Both the position numbers and the translations under genes were made by a program. The notes under the pieces were generated by a model. The model saw nothing but the letters and a program-made list of their open reading frames with translations. It did not search any database and was not told the DNA's origin. From assembly GCF_014885015.1 (NCBI RefSeq), contig NZ_JABMIJ010000007.1:1-64000 (forward strand): a stretch of 64,000 nt of DNA. The letters are read 5' to 3'. Source of the DNA: Spirabiliibacterium falconis. Lineage in GTDB: Bacteria > Pseudomonadota > Gammaproteobacteria > Enterobacterales > Pasteurellaceae. Of this stretch, positions 18,572-28,287 are shown piece after piece (positions within the stretch are counted from its first letter, which is position 1; each line of letters opens with the position of its first letter).

Positions 18572-19899
18572 TAACTCGCCTCTTCCAGTTGTGCAAACGC
18601 ACTGGCAGTGATATTTTCCGCACCGTGTTCAGTTATTATCACATTATCTTCCGTGCGAATGCCGCCATACTGTAAAAATGCCTCAATTTTATCCCAATTA
18701 AATTGCCCCCGAACCGCACTTTCACGCCATGGTTTGAGTAACATCGGGATAAAATAGAACCCAGGTTCAATGGTTAGCACCATATTTTCCTCTAAATTGC
18801 GCGTACAACGCAAACTTGGGTAAATATCTGGTGGGGCTTTGTGCGTACCGCGTGGTGTTTGTTGAAAACCTGCCACGTCATGCACTTGTAGCCCTAAAAA
18901 ATGCCCTAAACCGTGAGGAAAAAAGGCACGCGTGATGCCTTGCTCAAAAATATCGGTGCTCGTCGCACGGACAAAGTTAAATTCGTGTAATAGTTCGGCG
19001 ATCAATTGGTGCATTTGCGTATGGTAATACAAATAGTTGTAACCTACTTGTAGCTCACGGATAATACGCAGTTTGTACTGCTCCATTGTCGCAATTAAGG
19101 TAGCATATTCATCGTCTTGTGCGCTGTATGTGCGGCTAATGTCCGAAGCGTAGCCAAGATAGCTTGCCCCCGCATCAATCATGAAACTTGACCGCACTTT
19201 GGGTTTTTGCCTATCCACATTGGTGTAATGCAAGATCGCAGCATGTGCATTCAGTGCAATAATGTTGCCATAAGGGACGCTATCATCCCGTTGCTCACTC
19301 GCCTGCAAATAGGCAAGATTAATGTCAAATTCGCTTTTTCCCTGCTCAAACGCCGCTCTCGCCGCTAAGTGCCCTCGCACCGCTGGCAATTGTGCCTGAC
19401 GCATACAATACAGCTCAAATTCACTTTTGATACTACGTTGATAATGCAAATAATTTAGTGCTTTTTGCACATTGATGTGAGTAAATCCTAACGTAGTAGC
19501 CAGTGCGGTATTATCGCCTAAATAGAGTGCATGTTGCCCCGCAATGAGGTGTGGAATTTCCGCCAATTTACGCACCACTGTCCACTCAAATTCAGTACAC
19601 CAAAAATCATCAGGCAGTGGCTCAACCTGATGCCAATAATCATCAGGTTGATAAAAATATAAGTGCGGTTTGTGTTGCCCATCCAACGATATCCAGCATT
19701 CTGGCACACTGATTGGCACCACATAGCGAAACAGTGGATTTACCTTGAATGTAATAGGACTATCATCTAAAAAATAATGCTGTACACTGCCCGAATGTAC
19801 CCAAACTTTCTCCACTCGGCAAAGATCACACACCTGCGAAAACACGTGTTGCAAGTGGCGCAAATGGTGTTGAAAAAGTGCGGTTAAATTATCGGACAT
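18571..19899 (-). CDS. pepQ: Xaa-Pro dipeptidase
   Basis: PepQ is a metal-dependent cytoplasmic dipeptidase that cleaves X-Pro dipeptides. The 442-residue protein has the pita-bread metallopeptidase fold, with metal ligands in the segments MIDAGASYLGYASDISRTY (two Asp), HGLGHFLGLQVHD (His) and MVLTIEPGFYF (Glu). The ATG at 19899 has GAGG 8 bases upstream and is preferred to the longer reading frame starting at 19926. Uptake signals encode short parts of the protein in both orientations. Confidence 0.94.
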   Translation of the reverse strand: MSDNLTALFQHHLRHLQHVFSQVCDLCRVEKVWVHSGSVQHYFLDDSPITFKVNPLFRYVVPISVPECWISLDGQHKPHLYFYQPDDYWHQVEPLPDDFWCTEFEWTVVRKLAEIPHLIAGQHALYLGDNTALATTLGFTHINVQKALNYLHYQRSIKSEFELYCMRQAQLPAVRGHLAARAAFEQGKSEFDINLAYLQASEQRDDSVPYGNIIALNAHAAILHYTNVDRQKPKVRSSFMIDAGASYLGYASDISRTYSAQDDEYATLIATMEQYKLRIIRELQVGYNYLYYHTQMHQLIAELLHEFNFVRATSTDIFEQGITRAFFPHGLGHFLGLQVHDVAGFQQTPRGTHKAPPDIYPSLRCTRNLEENMVLTIEPGFYFIPMLLKPWRESAVRGQFNWDKIEAFLQYGGIRTEDNVIITEHGAENITASAFAQLEEAS

Positions 19900-19970
19900 G
19901 GTAAACCTCGCATAGCAAAACGGCATATTTCACGCTATTATAACGCAAAAGTAATGGAATATGATGACTT

Positions 19971-20213
19971 ATGTGTACGTTTACTGAAGATCAAACCTTA
20001 GATACGCAGGGGTTGCGTTGCCCTGAACCTGTGATGCTTGTGCGCAAAACGATTCGTGGCATGCAGCTGGGTGAAATTTTGTTGGTGATCGCCGATGATC
20101 CTGCCACCACACGCGATATGCCCAGTTTTTGTCAATTTATGGATCATACGCTTCTACACGCAGAATATGCCAAGAAGCCGTATCGCTATTGGATTAAAAA
20201 AGGGAAAGAGTAA
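19971..20213 (+). CDS. tusA: TusA-like sulfur carrier protein
   Basis: TusA takes persulfide sulfur from IscS and hands it to the TusBCD relay for tRNA thiolation; relatives also serve molybdenum cofactor supply. The 80-residue protein has the family motif LRCPEPV (residues 14-20) with the reactive Cys and a C-terminal RYWIKKG. It is divergent from pepQ and converges on xylR, with a gap of only 5 bases. Confidence 0.9.
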   Translation: MCTFTEDQTLDTQGLRCPEPVMLVRKTIRGMQLGEILLVIADDPATTRDMPSFCQFMDHTLLHAEYAKKPYRYWIKKGKE

Positions 20214-20218
20214 GCTGA

Positions 20219-21391
20219 TTAGTCAATATAGTGCAGCCGATAATTATTTGGGGTCTCTTTGTAGACTTTTTTAAATACTGAATAAAAATATTGAATGGAA
20301 GGATAACCGCAAATTTCCGCGATCTCATTGATGCTGATATCCGTGGAGATTAACAATTTATGTGCACGACCTAATTTTTCATCATGAATCGCTTGGTGGA
20401 TTGTTTTTCCTATTTCCGTTTTAAAACGCATTTCAAGATTAGAACGCGATGCTCTGATTTTATCTAGCACTTGCTCAACTTTTATGCCTGCACACGCATT
20501 CAGACGGATGTAGTGCATGGCTTGCATAACAAGTGGATCGTTAATTGAACGAAAATCAGTTGAACTACGCGCTTCAACCTTGAGTGGGGGAACAATAATC
20601 GGTGAAGTCGGCATGGGCTGATTTAAAAGACGCTTTTGCAACAATTTAGCCGCTTGATAGCCCATTTTTTTCGTGCCTTGTACAACAGAGCTCAGCGAAA
20701 TACGTGAAAAATACTGAATAAGTTCTTCATTATCAATCCCAATAATACACAGCTCTTCAGGCACTGAAATTTTGAGATGCTCGCATGTTTGTAGTAAATG
20801 ACGTGCTCGTGCATCAGTAACCGCAATAATGCCTGTATGTTTGGGCAGTGATAAAATCCATTGATTAAGCTCTTGCTGAGAATTTTCCCATTTATCGTGT
20901 TTGGTTTCGTGCCCTAAGTAAATATGCGGTGTAAATTGATGTTCTGTCATTAATTGCTCAAACGCGCGATGCCGTTCTGTAGACCAGTGTTTATGATGAA
21001 CACTCGGCGAGCCGTAAAACGCAAAGTGGCACAGCCCCTTATCTCGCAAATGGGTAAATGCCATTTCCACTAAAGCAAAATTATCCGTTGCAACATAGGG
21101 AATATGCTGTGGGTAATCATCAGCATTATGATAAGAGCCACCGACAGCCACAAGTGGAATGTTGGTATGCGTCAATTTTTCGACCAAATCGGGGTCATCA
21201 AAATCGGCAATAATACCATCAATACTATTGAGGTCTAAGCTACAGTTATGATGGAGAAAATCATCTTTTAAAAAGACATCCCATGAACATTGCGAGGCTT
21301 GGATATATTCGCCAATACCTTCCATAACTTCTCGGTCATAGATTTTATTTGCATTAAATAACAATGCAATACGATAAAAACGCGCCGTCAT
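20219..21391 (-). CDS. xylR: Xylose operon activator, AraC family
   Basis: XylR binds D-xylose and activates xylose transport and catabolism genes. The 390-residue protein has a LacI/periplasmic-binding-like sensor domain (about 1-275) and a C-terminal AraC-type double helix-turn-helix (about 290-390), with NEIAEICGYPSIQYFYSVFKK close to the usual family signature. GAGGTG precedes the ATG at 21391; the longer frame to 21475 lacks support. It lies downstream of xylFGH on the same strand, behind an uptake-signal-pair hairpin, so it probably has its own promoter. Confidence 0.92.
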   Translation of the reverse strand: MTARFYRIALLFNANKIYDREVMEGIGEYIQASQCSWDVFLKDDFLHHNCSLDLNSIDGIIADFDDPDLVEKLTHTNIPLVAVGGSYHNADDYPQHIPYVATDNFALVEMAFTHLRDKGLCHFAFYGSPSVHHKHWSTERHRAFEQLMTEHQFTPHIYLGHETKHDKWENSQQELNQWILSLPKHTGIIAVTDARARHLLQTCEHLKISVPEELCIIGIDNEELIQYFSRISLSSVVQGTKKMGYQAAKLLQKRLLNQPMPTSPIIVPPLKVEARSSTDFRSINDPLVMQAMHYIRLNACAGIKVEQVLDKIRASRSNLEMRFKTEIGKTIHQAIHDEKLGRAHKLLISTDISINEIAEICGYPSIQYFYSVFKKVYKETPNNYRLHYID

Positions 21392-21481
21392 TTTCACCTC
21401 AAAAGTAAGTGGGAGATAAATTACTATAAAATAATTTTTTGCTTTTTTCAAAAGGGAAAATACAGCGTGCAACACCGCATA

Positions 21482-21513
21482 AAAGTGCGGTCGACATCGT
21501 TCAACCGCACTTT
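21482..21513 (-). terminator. Uptake-signal-pair terminator after xylH
   Basis: AAAGTGCGGT and ACCGCACTTT face each other across a 12-base loop in the gap between xylH and xylR. The hairpin ends xylFGH and separates it from the regulator. Confidence 0.7.
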
Positions 21514-21525
21514 ATCTATTTGAGT

Positions 21526-22653
21526 TTAGGCTTTTTTCTTACTGATAGAATCAACCCACACAGCAAGGAGCAAAATGCCGCCTTTAACGATATATTGCCA
21601 GAAGGTTGGCACATCAAGCATACTCATGCCATTATCAAGCGAGGCAATGATCAATGCCCCGATGATCACACCCCATACGCTACCAACACCGCCAGCAAGG
21701 CTTGCACCACCGATAACGCAGGCTGCAATCGCATCAAGCTCCGCATTTTGCCCAGCAGATGGAGAACCTGCACCGAGACGTGCGCTCAAAATTAAGCCCG
21801 CAATAGCCACCATCACACCGTTAATTGCGAATATCGCCAACTTGATTTTTTCTACTTTAATCCCAGAAAGACGTGCGGCATCAATATTCCCACCAATCGC
21901 ATAAATATAACGCCCAAATGCGGTTTTGCGAGAGATAAAATAACCAAGTACCGCTAATATTGCCAGCAACAATACCGGAATAGGAATGCCCCGATAGTCA
22001 TTTAAAAGATAAATGGCACCGAGTAACACAATGGCAAAAACCGCACTTTTACCCATAAATGCCCCCGCACTTGCATTAGGTAACGCCAATTTTTGCCGTG
22101 CCATGCGTTGTTTTTGCCCCCAAACAACAAAAGCTGCAACCGCAATAGCCCCAAGAATAAAGCCAAGCTCTGAGCCTAAATAGCCTTGTCCAATTTGCGT
22201 CATGGTGCTGGACGTTGGCGATACGGTTGTCCCGTTGGTCATACCGATTAGGATGCCTCGAAACGCCAAAAGTCCCGCCAAGGTTACAATAAACGAAGGT
22301 ACTCGCTGATATGCCACCCACCAGCCGTTCCACACACCAAACAAAAAACCCAGTGCGAGCGTAGCGATGATGGTTGCTGGCAACGGCCACCCCCACCACA
22401 CATTTGTGATCGCAGCAAAGCCACCTAAAAGCCCCATTAACGAGCCAACGGAGAGATCAATTTCGGCACTGATTATCACAAATAGCATCCCGATCGCTAA
22501 GATGCCTGTAATTGATGTTTGACGCAGTAAATTAGAAATATTGCGCGCACTTAAATAAGCACCATCAGTTGCAGCGGAAAAGAATAACATAATCACCACA
22601 ATGGCGATCAACATAATATAAACTTGCAAATTAATCGCTTTGAGCTTTTTCAT
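21526..22653 (-). CDS. xylH: D-xylose ABC transporter permease
   Basis: XylH forms the membrane channel of the high-affinity D-xylose importer XylFGH. The 375-residue protein has about ten hydrophobic segments and the family pattern typical of BPD_transp_2 permeases ([27 protein letters not shown]). GGAGTAG lies before the ATG, 3 bases after the xylG stop. It is the last gene of the operon. Confidence 0.93.
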   Translation of the reverse strand: MKKLKAINLQVYIMLIAIVVIMLFFSAATDGAYLSARNISNLLRQTSITGILAIGMLFVIISAEIDLSVGSLMGLLGGFAAITNVWWGWPLPATIIATLALGFLFGVWNGWWVAYQRVPSFIVTLAGLLAFRGILIGMTNGTTVSPTSSTMTQIGQGYLGSELGFILGAIAVAAFVVWGQKQRMARQKLALPNASAGAFMGKSAVFAIVLLGAIYLLNDYRGIPIPVLLLAILAVLGYFISRKTAFGRYIYAIGGNIDAARLSGIKVEKIKLAIFAINGVMVAIAGLILSARLGAGSPSAGQNAELDAIAACVIGGASLAGGVGSVWGVIIGALIIASLDNGMSMLDVPTFWQYIVKGGILLLAVWVDSISKKKA

Positions 22654-22656
22654 GTT

Positions 22657-24168
22657 CTACTCCTTAAGTGCGGTTTCCATCACCTGCTCTTGGGTGAGGT
22701 TATTATTGATTAAATCCCCTTTAATTTTGCCTTGATGCATGACCAAAATCCGATCACTGATGCCAAGTACTTCGGGCAATTCACTTGAAATAACAATAAT
22801 GGCAACACCTTGTTTGGCAAGGTGATTAATCAATTTATAAATTTCATATTTCGCCCCTACATCAATGCCACGAGTGGGTTCATCTAAAATGAGAATACGC
22901 GGATTAAGCAACAGGGCTTTCGCCAAGATAGCTTTTTGTTGATTACCACCAGACAATCGCCCAATGGCTAAATCAGGCGAAGAAGTCTTCACTTTTAATT
23001 CGGCAATTGAGCGATTAATCACCACCTCTTCTTCGCTGTCATTAATCACGCCATAGCGACAAAAGTGCGGTAGCGCAGAGAGGGTAATGTTTTTATTCAC
23101 GCCCATTATTGGAATGATACCGTGCCGTTTACGATCCTCTGGCACCATAAAAATCGTGTTACGAATTGCTGCTGCGCAATCTTTGTGGTGGACTTTTTGC
23201 CCATGCAAATAAAAATCACCACTATATTTGCCCAAATAAGCCCCAAATAGGCACTGCACCACTTCTGTCCGCCCCGAACCGACCAACCCTGCAATACCTA
23301 AAATTTCGCCTTTATGCAGTGAGAACGAAGCACTATCAACGCGCTTAATATGCGTATTAATGGGATGCCACGCATTGAGATTTTCCACGCGCAGAATTTC
23401 TTCACCTATGGCGTGTGCCTCATGCGGGTAAAGTGAGGTGATTTCTCGCCCAACCATCATAGTAATAATGCCATCTTCACTCATCTCACTTGCTGCACGC
23501 GTGCCGATATGTTGCCCATCACGAATCACACAGATCTGATCGGAAATGGCTTTAACTTCATTGAGTTTGTGAGAAATATAAATACATGCGATATTGTGAT
23601 CTCGCAGATTTTTGATTAAATCCAATAAAACAGCCGTTTCTTTCTCCGTGAGCGAGGCCGTCGGTTCATCCAAAATTAATAAACGTACATTTTTATTGAG
23701 TGCTTTAGCAATTTCAACTAATTGTTGCTGCCCCAAGCCGAGCTCCCCAACAATCGTGTAAGGGTCTAGCTCTAACTGCACTTTGGCTAGCATTTTTTTA
23801 CAACGAAGATACATCTCGTTTTCATCGGTAACGCCGTATTGTGTAATTTCATTACCTAAAAAAATATTATCCATGATGGATAAGGTTTTAACCAAGGCTA
23901 ACTCTTGGTGAATAATGGCAATGCCTTTGGTTTCAGTATCCTTGATGGTTTTAGATTTTAATTGCTCACCGGCAAAATAAATCTCACCTTCGTAGTCGCC
24001 ATACGGGTAAATACCACACAATACTTTCATTAAGGTGGATTTGCCCGAACCATTTTCACCACAAAGGGATAAAACATCGCCTGCGGCTAAGGAAATGGAA
24101 ACGTTATCTAACGCTTTTACATCACCAAAGCGTTTCGTAATATTTTTCATTTCAAGCAATGTATCCAT
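22657..24168 (-). CDS. xylG: D-xylose ABC transporter ATP-binding protein
   Basis: XylG powers xylose import. The 503-residue protein is a tandem ATPase, as usual for monosaccharide importers. The first domain has Walker [10 protein letters not shown] (about 36-44), a signature region LGLGQQQ and Walker B LLILDEPT. The second has a degenerate Walker A region GLVGSGRTE, signature LSGGNQQK and Walker [20 protein letters not shown] lies upstream of the ATG at 24168. A strong hairpin separates it from xylF. Confidence 0.94.
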   Translation of the reverse strand: MDTLLEMKNITKRFGDVKALDNVSISLAAGDVLSLCGENGSGKSTLMKVLCGIYPYGDYEGEIYFAGEQLKSKTIKDTETKGIAIIHQELALVKTLSIMDNIFLGNEITQYGVTDENEMYLRCKKMLAKVQLELDPYTIVGELGLGQQQLVEIAKALNKNVRLLILDEPTASLTEKETAVLLDLIKNLRDHNIACIYISHKLNEVKAISDQICVIRDGQHIGTRAASEMSEDGIITMMVGREITSLYPHEAHAIGEEILRVENLNAWHPINTHIKRVDSASFSLHKGEILGIAGLVGSGRTEVVQCLFGAYLGKYSGDFYLHGQKVHHKDCAAAIRNTIFMVPEDRKRHGIIPIMGVNKNITLSALPHFCRYGVINDSEEEVVINRSIAELKVKTSSPDLAIGRLSGGNQQKAILAKALLLNPRILILDEPTRGIDVGAKYEIYKLINHLAKQGVAIIVISSELPEVLGISDRILVMHQGKIKGDLINNNLTQEQVMETALKE

Positions 24169-24207
24169 AAACACTCCTAAATTGACCGCACTTTGTATCA
24201 GCTGAAA

Positions 24208-24223
24208 GGGGGATTACTCCCCC
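24208..24223 (-). other. GC-rich hairpin between xylF and xylG
   Basis: GGGGGA and TCCCCC pair across a 4-base loop directly after the xylF stop. No long T-run follows. Such hairpins after a binding-protein gene often block 3' exonuclease and raise its mRNA level over the permease genes. Confidence 0.6.
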
Positions 24224-24229
24224 TCATTG

Positions 24230-25228
24230 TTACTTATAAATGCTGTCTTTAGTGTGGAAACCATCTTTGACGATAGTGTCATCAATGTTGTCTTTTGTTA
24301 CCACAACAGGTTCAAGTAAGTATGCAGGGACTTCTTTAATACCATTGTTGAGTTCGGCATTGTGTTCAACAGGCTCATTTTTTGCTAATTTCACTGAGAT
24401 TTCAGCTGCTTTATCAGCCAGTTTTGCAATAGGTTTATACACCGTCATTGTCTGCGTGCCATCAACAATACGTTTAATAGCAGCTAAATCAGCATCTTGC
24501 CCAGAAATGGCGACTTTGCCTGATAGCCCCTGTGCACTCAGTGCCTGAATGGCTCCGCCTGCGGTCGCATCATTAGATGCAACAACAGCATCGATTTTAT
24601 TATTATTCGCCGTCAATGCGTTTTCCATAATCTGAAGAGCTTTTTCTGGCAACCATGAATCCACCCATTGATCACCCACCACCTTCACATCACCTTTATC
24701 GATGGCTGGTTGCAACACGGTCATTTGCCCTTTGCGGAAGAGCTTCGCGTTATTGTCCACAGGCGAGCCACCCATTAAGAAATAGTTGCCTTTTGGCTTC
24801 GCATTTAAAAGTGCGGTTGCTTGCATTTCACCGACTTTCTCATTGTCAAATGATACATAAAAATCCAAGTCTGCATTGTTGATCAAACGGTCGTACGCCA
24901 ATACTTTTATCCCTTCACGTTTTGCCTCTGCAATCACATTACCGAGCACATCACCGTTATGTGGAATGATCACTAAAACATCAACGCCACGGTTGATCAT
25001 ATTTTCAATTTGTGAAATTTGTGCAGCATCATCACCATTTGCTGATTGCACAAAAACTTTTGCGCCAAGTTCTTCGGCTTTTTTACTAAAAATAGAACTG
25101 TCTTTTTGCCACCGCTCTAAGCGTAAATCGTCAATAGACATACCTATGGTTAATGTTTTTGCACCTGCAATACCACTGGCAAGTCCTAAAACTAGTGCTG
25201 CTGATAATAAAGATGTTTTAAATTTCAT
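24230..25228 (-). CDS. xylF: D-xylose-binding periplasmic protein
   Basis: XylF captures D-xylose in the periplasm and delivers it to XylGH. The 332-residue protein has a signal peptide ending AGA (about residue 23) and a type I periplasmic binding fold, with segments such as SIDDLRLERWQKD, VLAYDRLI and ASNDATAGG that contribute to the sugar site. GAGGTT precedes the ATG. It is the first gene of xylFGH; the 230-base upstream region should hold its promoter. Confidence 0.94.
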   Translation of the reverse strand: MKFKTSLLSAALVLGLASGIAGAKTLTIGMSIDDLRLERWQKDSSIFSKKAEELGAKVFVQSANGDDAAQISQIENMINRGVDVLVIIPHNGDVLGNVIAEAKREGIKVLAYDRLINNADLDFYVSFDNEKVGEMQATALLNAKPKGNYFLMGGSPVDNNAKLFRKGQMTVLQPAIDKGDVKVVGDQWVDSWLPEKALQIMENALTANNNKIDAVVASNDATAGGAIQALSAQGLSGKVAISGQDADLAAIKRIVDGTQTMTVYKPIAKLADKAAEISVKLAKNEPVEHNAELNNGIKEVPAYLLEPVVVTKDNIDDTIVKDGFHTKDSIYK

Positions 25229-25458
25229 ACAGAACCTCGCATTGTGATTAATTTACGTCAGTACAACATGACAAAGACACTATTTTCTATTTATCGATAA
25301 AAAACAATTCAGATATTTTATTTTAATATTACGTTTTATGTTTTTCGTGAAGAAACTCACATTATTTGAGGGTTATCATTTCTGTAAAAAATAAAAGTGC
25401 GGTGCAAAAAAGCCTTCTTATTTTTGAAATAAAAAGGCTTTTATATTAAAAAAGAAAA
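25229..25458. other. Gap holding the xylFGH promoter region and the nhaC terminator
   Basis: The region is AT-rich. Next to xylF it should hold the xylFGH promoter, but I see no convincing CRP or XylR site: a half-site TGTGA at 25243-25247 lacks a good partner arm. An intrinsic terminator for the nhaC-type gene lies at 25406-25442. Confidence 0.4.
25406..25442 (-). terminator. Intrinsic terminator after the NhaC-type gene
   Basis: AAAAGCCTT pairs with AAGGCTTTT, and the stem continues through TTATTT/AAATAA. It is flanked by A/T runs on both sides, so it could work in both directions. Confidence 0.75.
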
Positions 25459-26898
25459 TTACGATTGTGCCAACATCTCTTTTTGCTGTTGTGCATTAAT
25501 GCGGATAATACCAATGCCTGTTGCAGCCCAAAACATGGCAAAAAATACCGCAATCCAGCTCACAATCGCCCATGGCACATATTCTAGTGTCGGCACACCC
25601 AGTGTTCCCGCCATATACGCACCTGCTGCCGTCCACGGTAAGAGCGGTTCAAATAGCGAACCTGAATCTTCTACCGTACGCCCTAGCACTTTTGGATGCA
25701 CGCCACGCTCAATATAGGCTTGACGCAACATTTCAGCTGGCATCAAAATAGAAATCTGTCCATTACAGGTTACGGCAATCATTGTGATACCACATAAAAT
25801 TGTGGTAAATACCAAGGAAAAGGTTGAACGCACAAGTTTGAGCATGCTTTGCAACAAGACATCAAGCGCATTACTAATTGAAATTGCTCCGACAAAAGAC
25901 AAGGCACAGAAGCAGATGAGCAAGGTACTCATCATTGAATTCATTCCGCCACGGTTAAGCAAGCGACTAATATCAGATGTGATTTGTAGGCTCTCATTAT
26001 GGATCATGGAGACATTAAAGCCATTTAACGCACTATCAATCACATCATGAACAGAAAATGGTTGAAATAAAAGCGCAAATGCAATCGCCACAACAGAAGA
26101 AAGCAACATAATTGGAATTGTTGGTTTTTTCGTGATTGAGCCCCATAAAATAATCGCTACAGGAATCAGCAAGAATACATTAAAATCATAAATTGTTTCT
26201 AAATTGCTGATCATTAATTGCACTTTTTCTGGTGTGGCAACATCAGCCACATCAATGCTTAAGCCATAGGCGATATATACAACAACCGCCACTAAATAAG
26301 ACGGCACCGTCGTCCACCAAAGGTTATAAATATGTTCATATAAGTTTACCCCAGTGGCGGCGGAGGCTAAGTTAGTGGTATCGGATAACGGCGATAATTT
26401 ATCACCAAAATACGCGCCTGAAATAATCGCACCAGCGGTGGCGGCTAAATTGGCGTCAAGCCCCACAGCAACGCCCATAAAGGCAACCCCAACAGTACCT
26501 GCACTGCCCCAAGAGGTTCCCGTACATACCGACACCACCGAGGTCAGTAAAAGTGCGGTAATATAGAGGTATTTCGGATCAATAACTTTTAATCCGTAGT
26601 AGATCATCATGGGAATGGTACCACTGGCAATCCATGTTCCAATTAACAATCCCACACTAATCAAAATCAATAATGCGGGCATTGTTTTTGCAATTTTTTG
26701 TGCAATGGATTTTAAGACTTCGTCATAAGTATAGCCAACCCGAATAGCCAGTGCACCTGCCAGCACAGTTGATACAATTAAGATGGGTTCTGGTGGTAAA
26801 TCAAAAAACGCATAGCCCAATCCGATTAAAATCAGCATGGATAATATCGGTGTCAACGCTTCTAATAACGTTGGCATCCGTGGTGTGTTGCTTGTCAT
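25459..26898 (-). CDS. NhaC family Na+/H+ antiporter
   Basis: This is an inner-membrane antiporter of the NhaC family, whose members exchange sodium for protons; some exchange organic acids such as malate and lactate. The 479-residue protein has about twelve hydrophobic segments and the conserved stretches TGTSWGSAGTVGVA and ISGAYFGDKLSPLSDTTN. AGGAGC precedes the ATG. It lies 10 bases after the MalY/PatB-type gene, so the two form an operon. The pairing suggests a transport partner for a product of the lyase, but this is inference. Confidence 0.88.
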   Translation of the reverse strand: MTSNTPRMPTLLEALTPILSMLILIGLGYAFFDLPPEPILIVSTVLAGALAIRVGYTYDEVLKSIAQKIAKTMPALLILISVGLLIGTWIASGTIPMMIYYGLKVIDPKYLYITALLLTSVVSVCTGTSWGSAGTVGVAFMGVAVGLDANLAATAGAIISGAYFGDKLSPLSDTTNLASAATGVNLYEHIYNLWWTTVPSYLVAVVVYIAYGLSIDVADVATPEKVQLMISNLETIYDFNVFLLIPVAIILWGSITKKPTIPIMLLSSVVAIAFALLFQPFSVHDVIDSALNGFNVSMIHNESLQITSDISRLLNRGGMNSMMSTLLICFCALSFVGAISISNALDVLLQSMLKLVRSTFSLVFTTILCGITMIAVTCNGQISILMPAEMLRQAYIERGVHPKVLGRTVEDSGSLFEPLLPWTAAGAYMAGTLGVPTLEYVPWAIVSWIAVFFAMFWAATGIGIIRINAQQQKEMLAQS

Positions 26899-26908
26899 TT
26901 TAGCTCCT

Positions 26909-28069
26909 TTAGCGCAATAATGCCGCCTTCATTTGATCTAATACTCTGACCAATTCAGCCCGTGGTAGGGCTAAATTCATCCTAAAAAAGTTGTTGCAAT
27001 CTCGTCCAAAATCGTCTCCCCACGAAAACTCAACGCATGCTTTTTCACGCATCAACGTTTTAAACTCATCCGCAGACAAGCCGGTAGCAGAAAAGTCCAC
27101 CCAGCAAAGATAAGTGCCATCGCCTTGACTGATTCGCAAGGTTGGCAGATGCTGTTGGAAATAGGTGCGAACTAATGTGCGGTTTTGGTCAATGTAATCC
27201 ACCAAATCATCAACCCATTCATCGCAATATTGATAGGCTTGATAGAGTGCTTGAACACTAAAATAGCTCGGATTATGAAAACCTAATTGTTGTAAAATCG
27301 CGGCTAACCGCACTTTAATGGTTTCGTTTTCGATCACCACATTGGCAATTTCCAGCCCTGCTAAATTAAACGTTTTAGCAGGACTTGTGCAAATCATCGA
27401 ATGCTGCGCTGCAAACGCACTCAGCCGTGCATACACGATATGCTTGCGATGAAAACAAAAGTCTGCGTGAACCTCATCACTGATTACAAACACACCATAT
27501 TTTTCGGCTAAGCGGGCGATACATTGCAACTGTTCAAGTGACCAGACCAATCCCGTTGGATTATGGGGAGAGATTAAAATAAACGTTTTAATTTGTGCAA
27601 AACACCGCTCTAGTGCCTGTTCATCAAGATGGTAGCGTTGATTAGCATAGGTTAATGGGCATTCAATAAGTGGGCGTTGATTTAATTTTACGGTATTGAG
27701 AATTGGCGAGTAAGACGGTGTGAAAATCCCAACAGCATCATTGGGTTCAGTCAAAAAACGCAAATATAATGACACCGCTTGAATAATGCGAGGACAGAAT
27801 AGAATGCTCTCTGACCGCACTTTGTAATCATAACGCCGTGCTAACCAGTTTGCGACCACTGTGTAATATGCCGCCCCTAACTCAGTGTAACCATAAATGC
27901 CATTATTTGCCTGCTCAATTGCCGTAATTACCGCACGAGGTGCAGCAAAATCCATATCAGCAACCGATAGTGGCGTAATATTTTCACCCAAGCGTTCAAT
28001 GGCACCATCCCATTTTGCACTGAAGGTATTTTTACGCGAAATAAGGGTATCAAAGTGCGGTTTTGACAT
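26909..28069 (-). CDS. MalY/PatB-type pyridoxal-phosphate C-S lyase
   Basis: Enzymes of this family cleave cystathionine or cysteine conjugates to a thiol, pyruvate and ammonia. The 386-residue protein has the aminotransferase class I/II fold. The PLP-binding lysine lies in CTSPAKTFNLAG (near residue 230), and conserved segments include SPHNPTGLVW and SDEVHADF. GAGGACAT precedes the ATG. It is the first gene of a two-gene operon with the NhaC-type antiporter and is divergent from xylA. Confidence 0.88.
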   Translation of the reverse strand: MSKPHFDTLISRKNTFSAKWDGAIERLGENITPLSVADMDFAAPRAVITAIEQANNGIYGYTELGAAYYTVVANWLARRYDYKVRSESILFCPRIIQAVSLYLRFLTEPNDAVGIFTPSYSPILNTVKLNQRPLIECPLTYANQRYHLDEQALERCFAQIKTFILISPHNPTGLVWSLEQLQCIARLAEKYGVFVISDEVHADFCFHRKHIVYARLSAFAAQHSMICTSPAKTFNLAGLEIANVVIENETIKVRLAAILQQLGFHNPSYFSVQALYQAYQYCDEWVDDLVDYIDQNRTLVRTYFQQHLPTLRISQGDGTYLCWVDFSATGLSADEFKTLMREKACVEFSWGDDFGRDCNNFFRMNLALPRAELVRVLDQMKAALLR

Positions 28070-28161
28070 AATTATGTCCTCAAAAATAATAATGAATATT
28101 CAAGAATTCTGTTTTATTCGTCAAGTTATAAAATTTTACAATCCCATTATGATATTTATTT

Positions 28162-28181
28162 TTTGTGATCGTCCTCATAAA
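28162..28181 (+). promoter_or_regulatory. CRP-like site upstream of xylA
   Basis: TGTGA-N6-TCATA (28164-28179) has one perfect half-site and a partial second one. It lies about 115 bases before the xylA start. Catabolite control by CRP is usual for xylose genes. Confidence 0.5.
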
Positions 28182-28205
28182 AAACAATAATCGAAATACA
28201 AAAAT

Positions 28206-28234
28206 AAAATAACATAATTGAGCATTGTTATTTT
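28206..28234. repeat. 9-bp inverted repeat upstream of xylA
   Basis: AAAATAACA and TGTTATTTT are separated by 11 bases, about 55 bases before the xylA start. It could be an operator or a promoter-proximal stem. I cannot link it to XylR from sequence alone. Confidence 0.4.
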
Positions 28235-28287
28235 TAATTTTATCTTAATACAAGATTTTATTTTCTAACGAATAAGAGGAAAAATAT

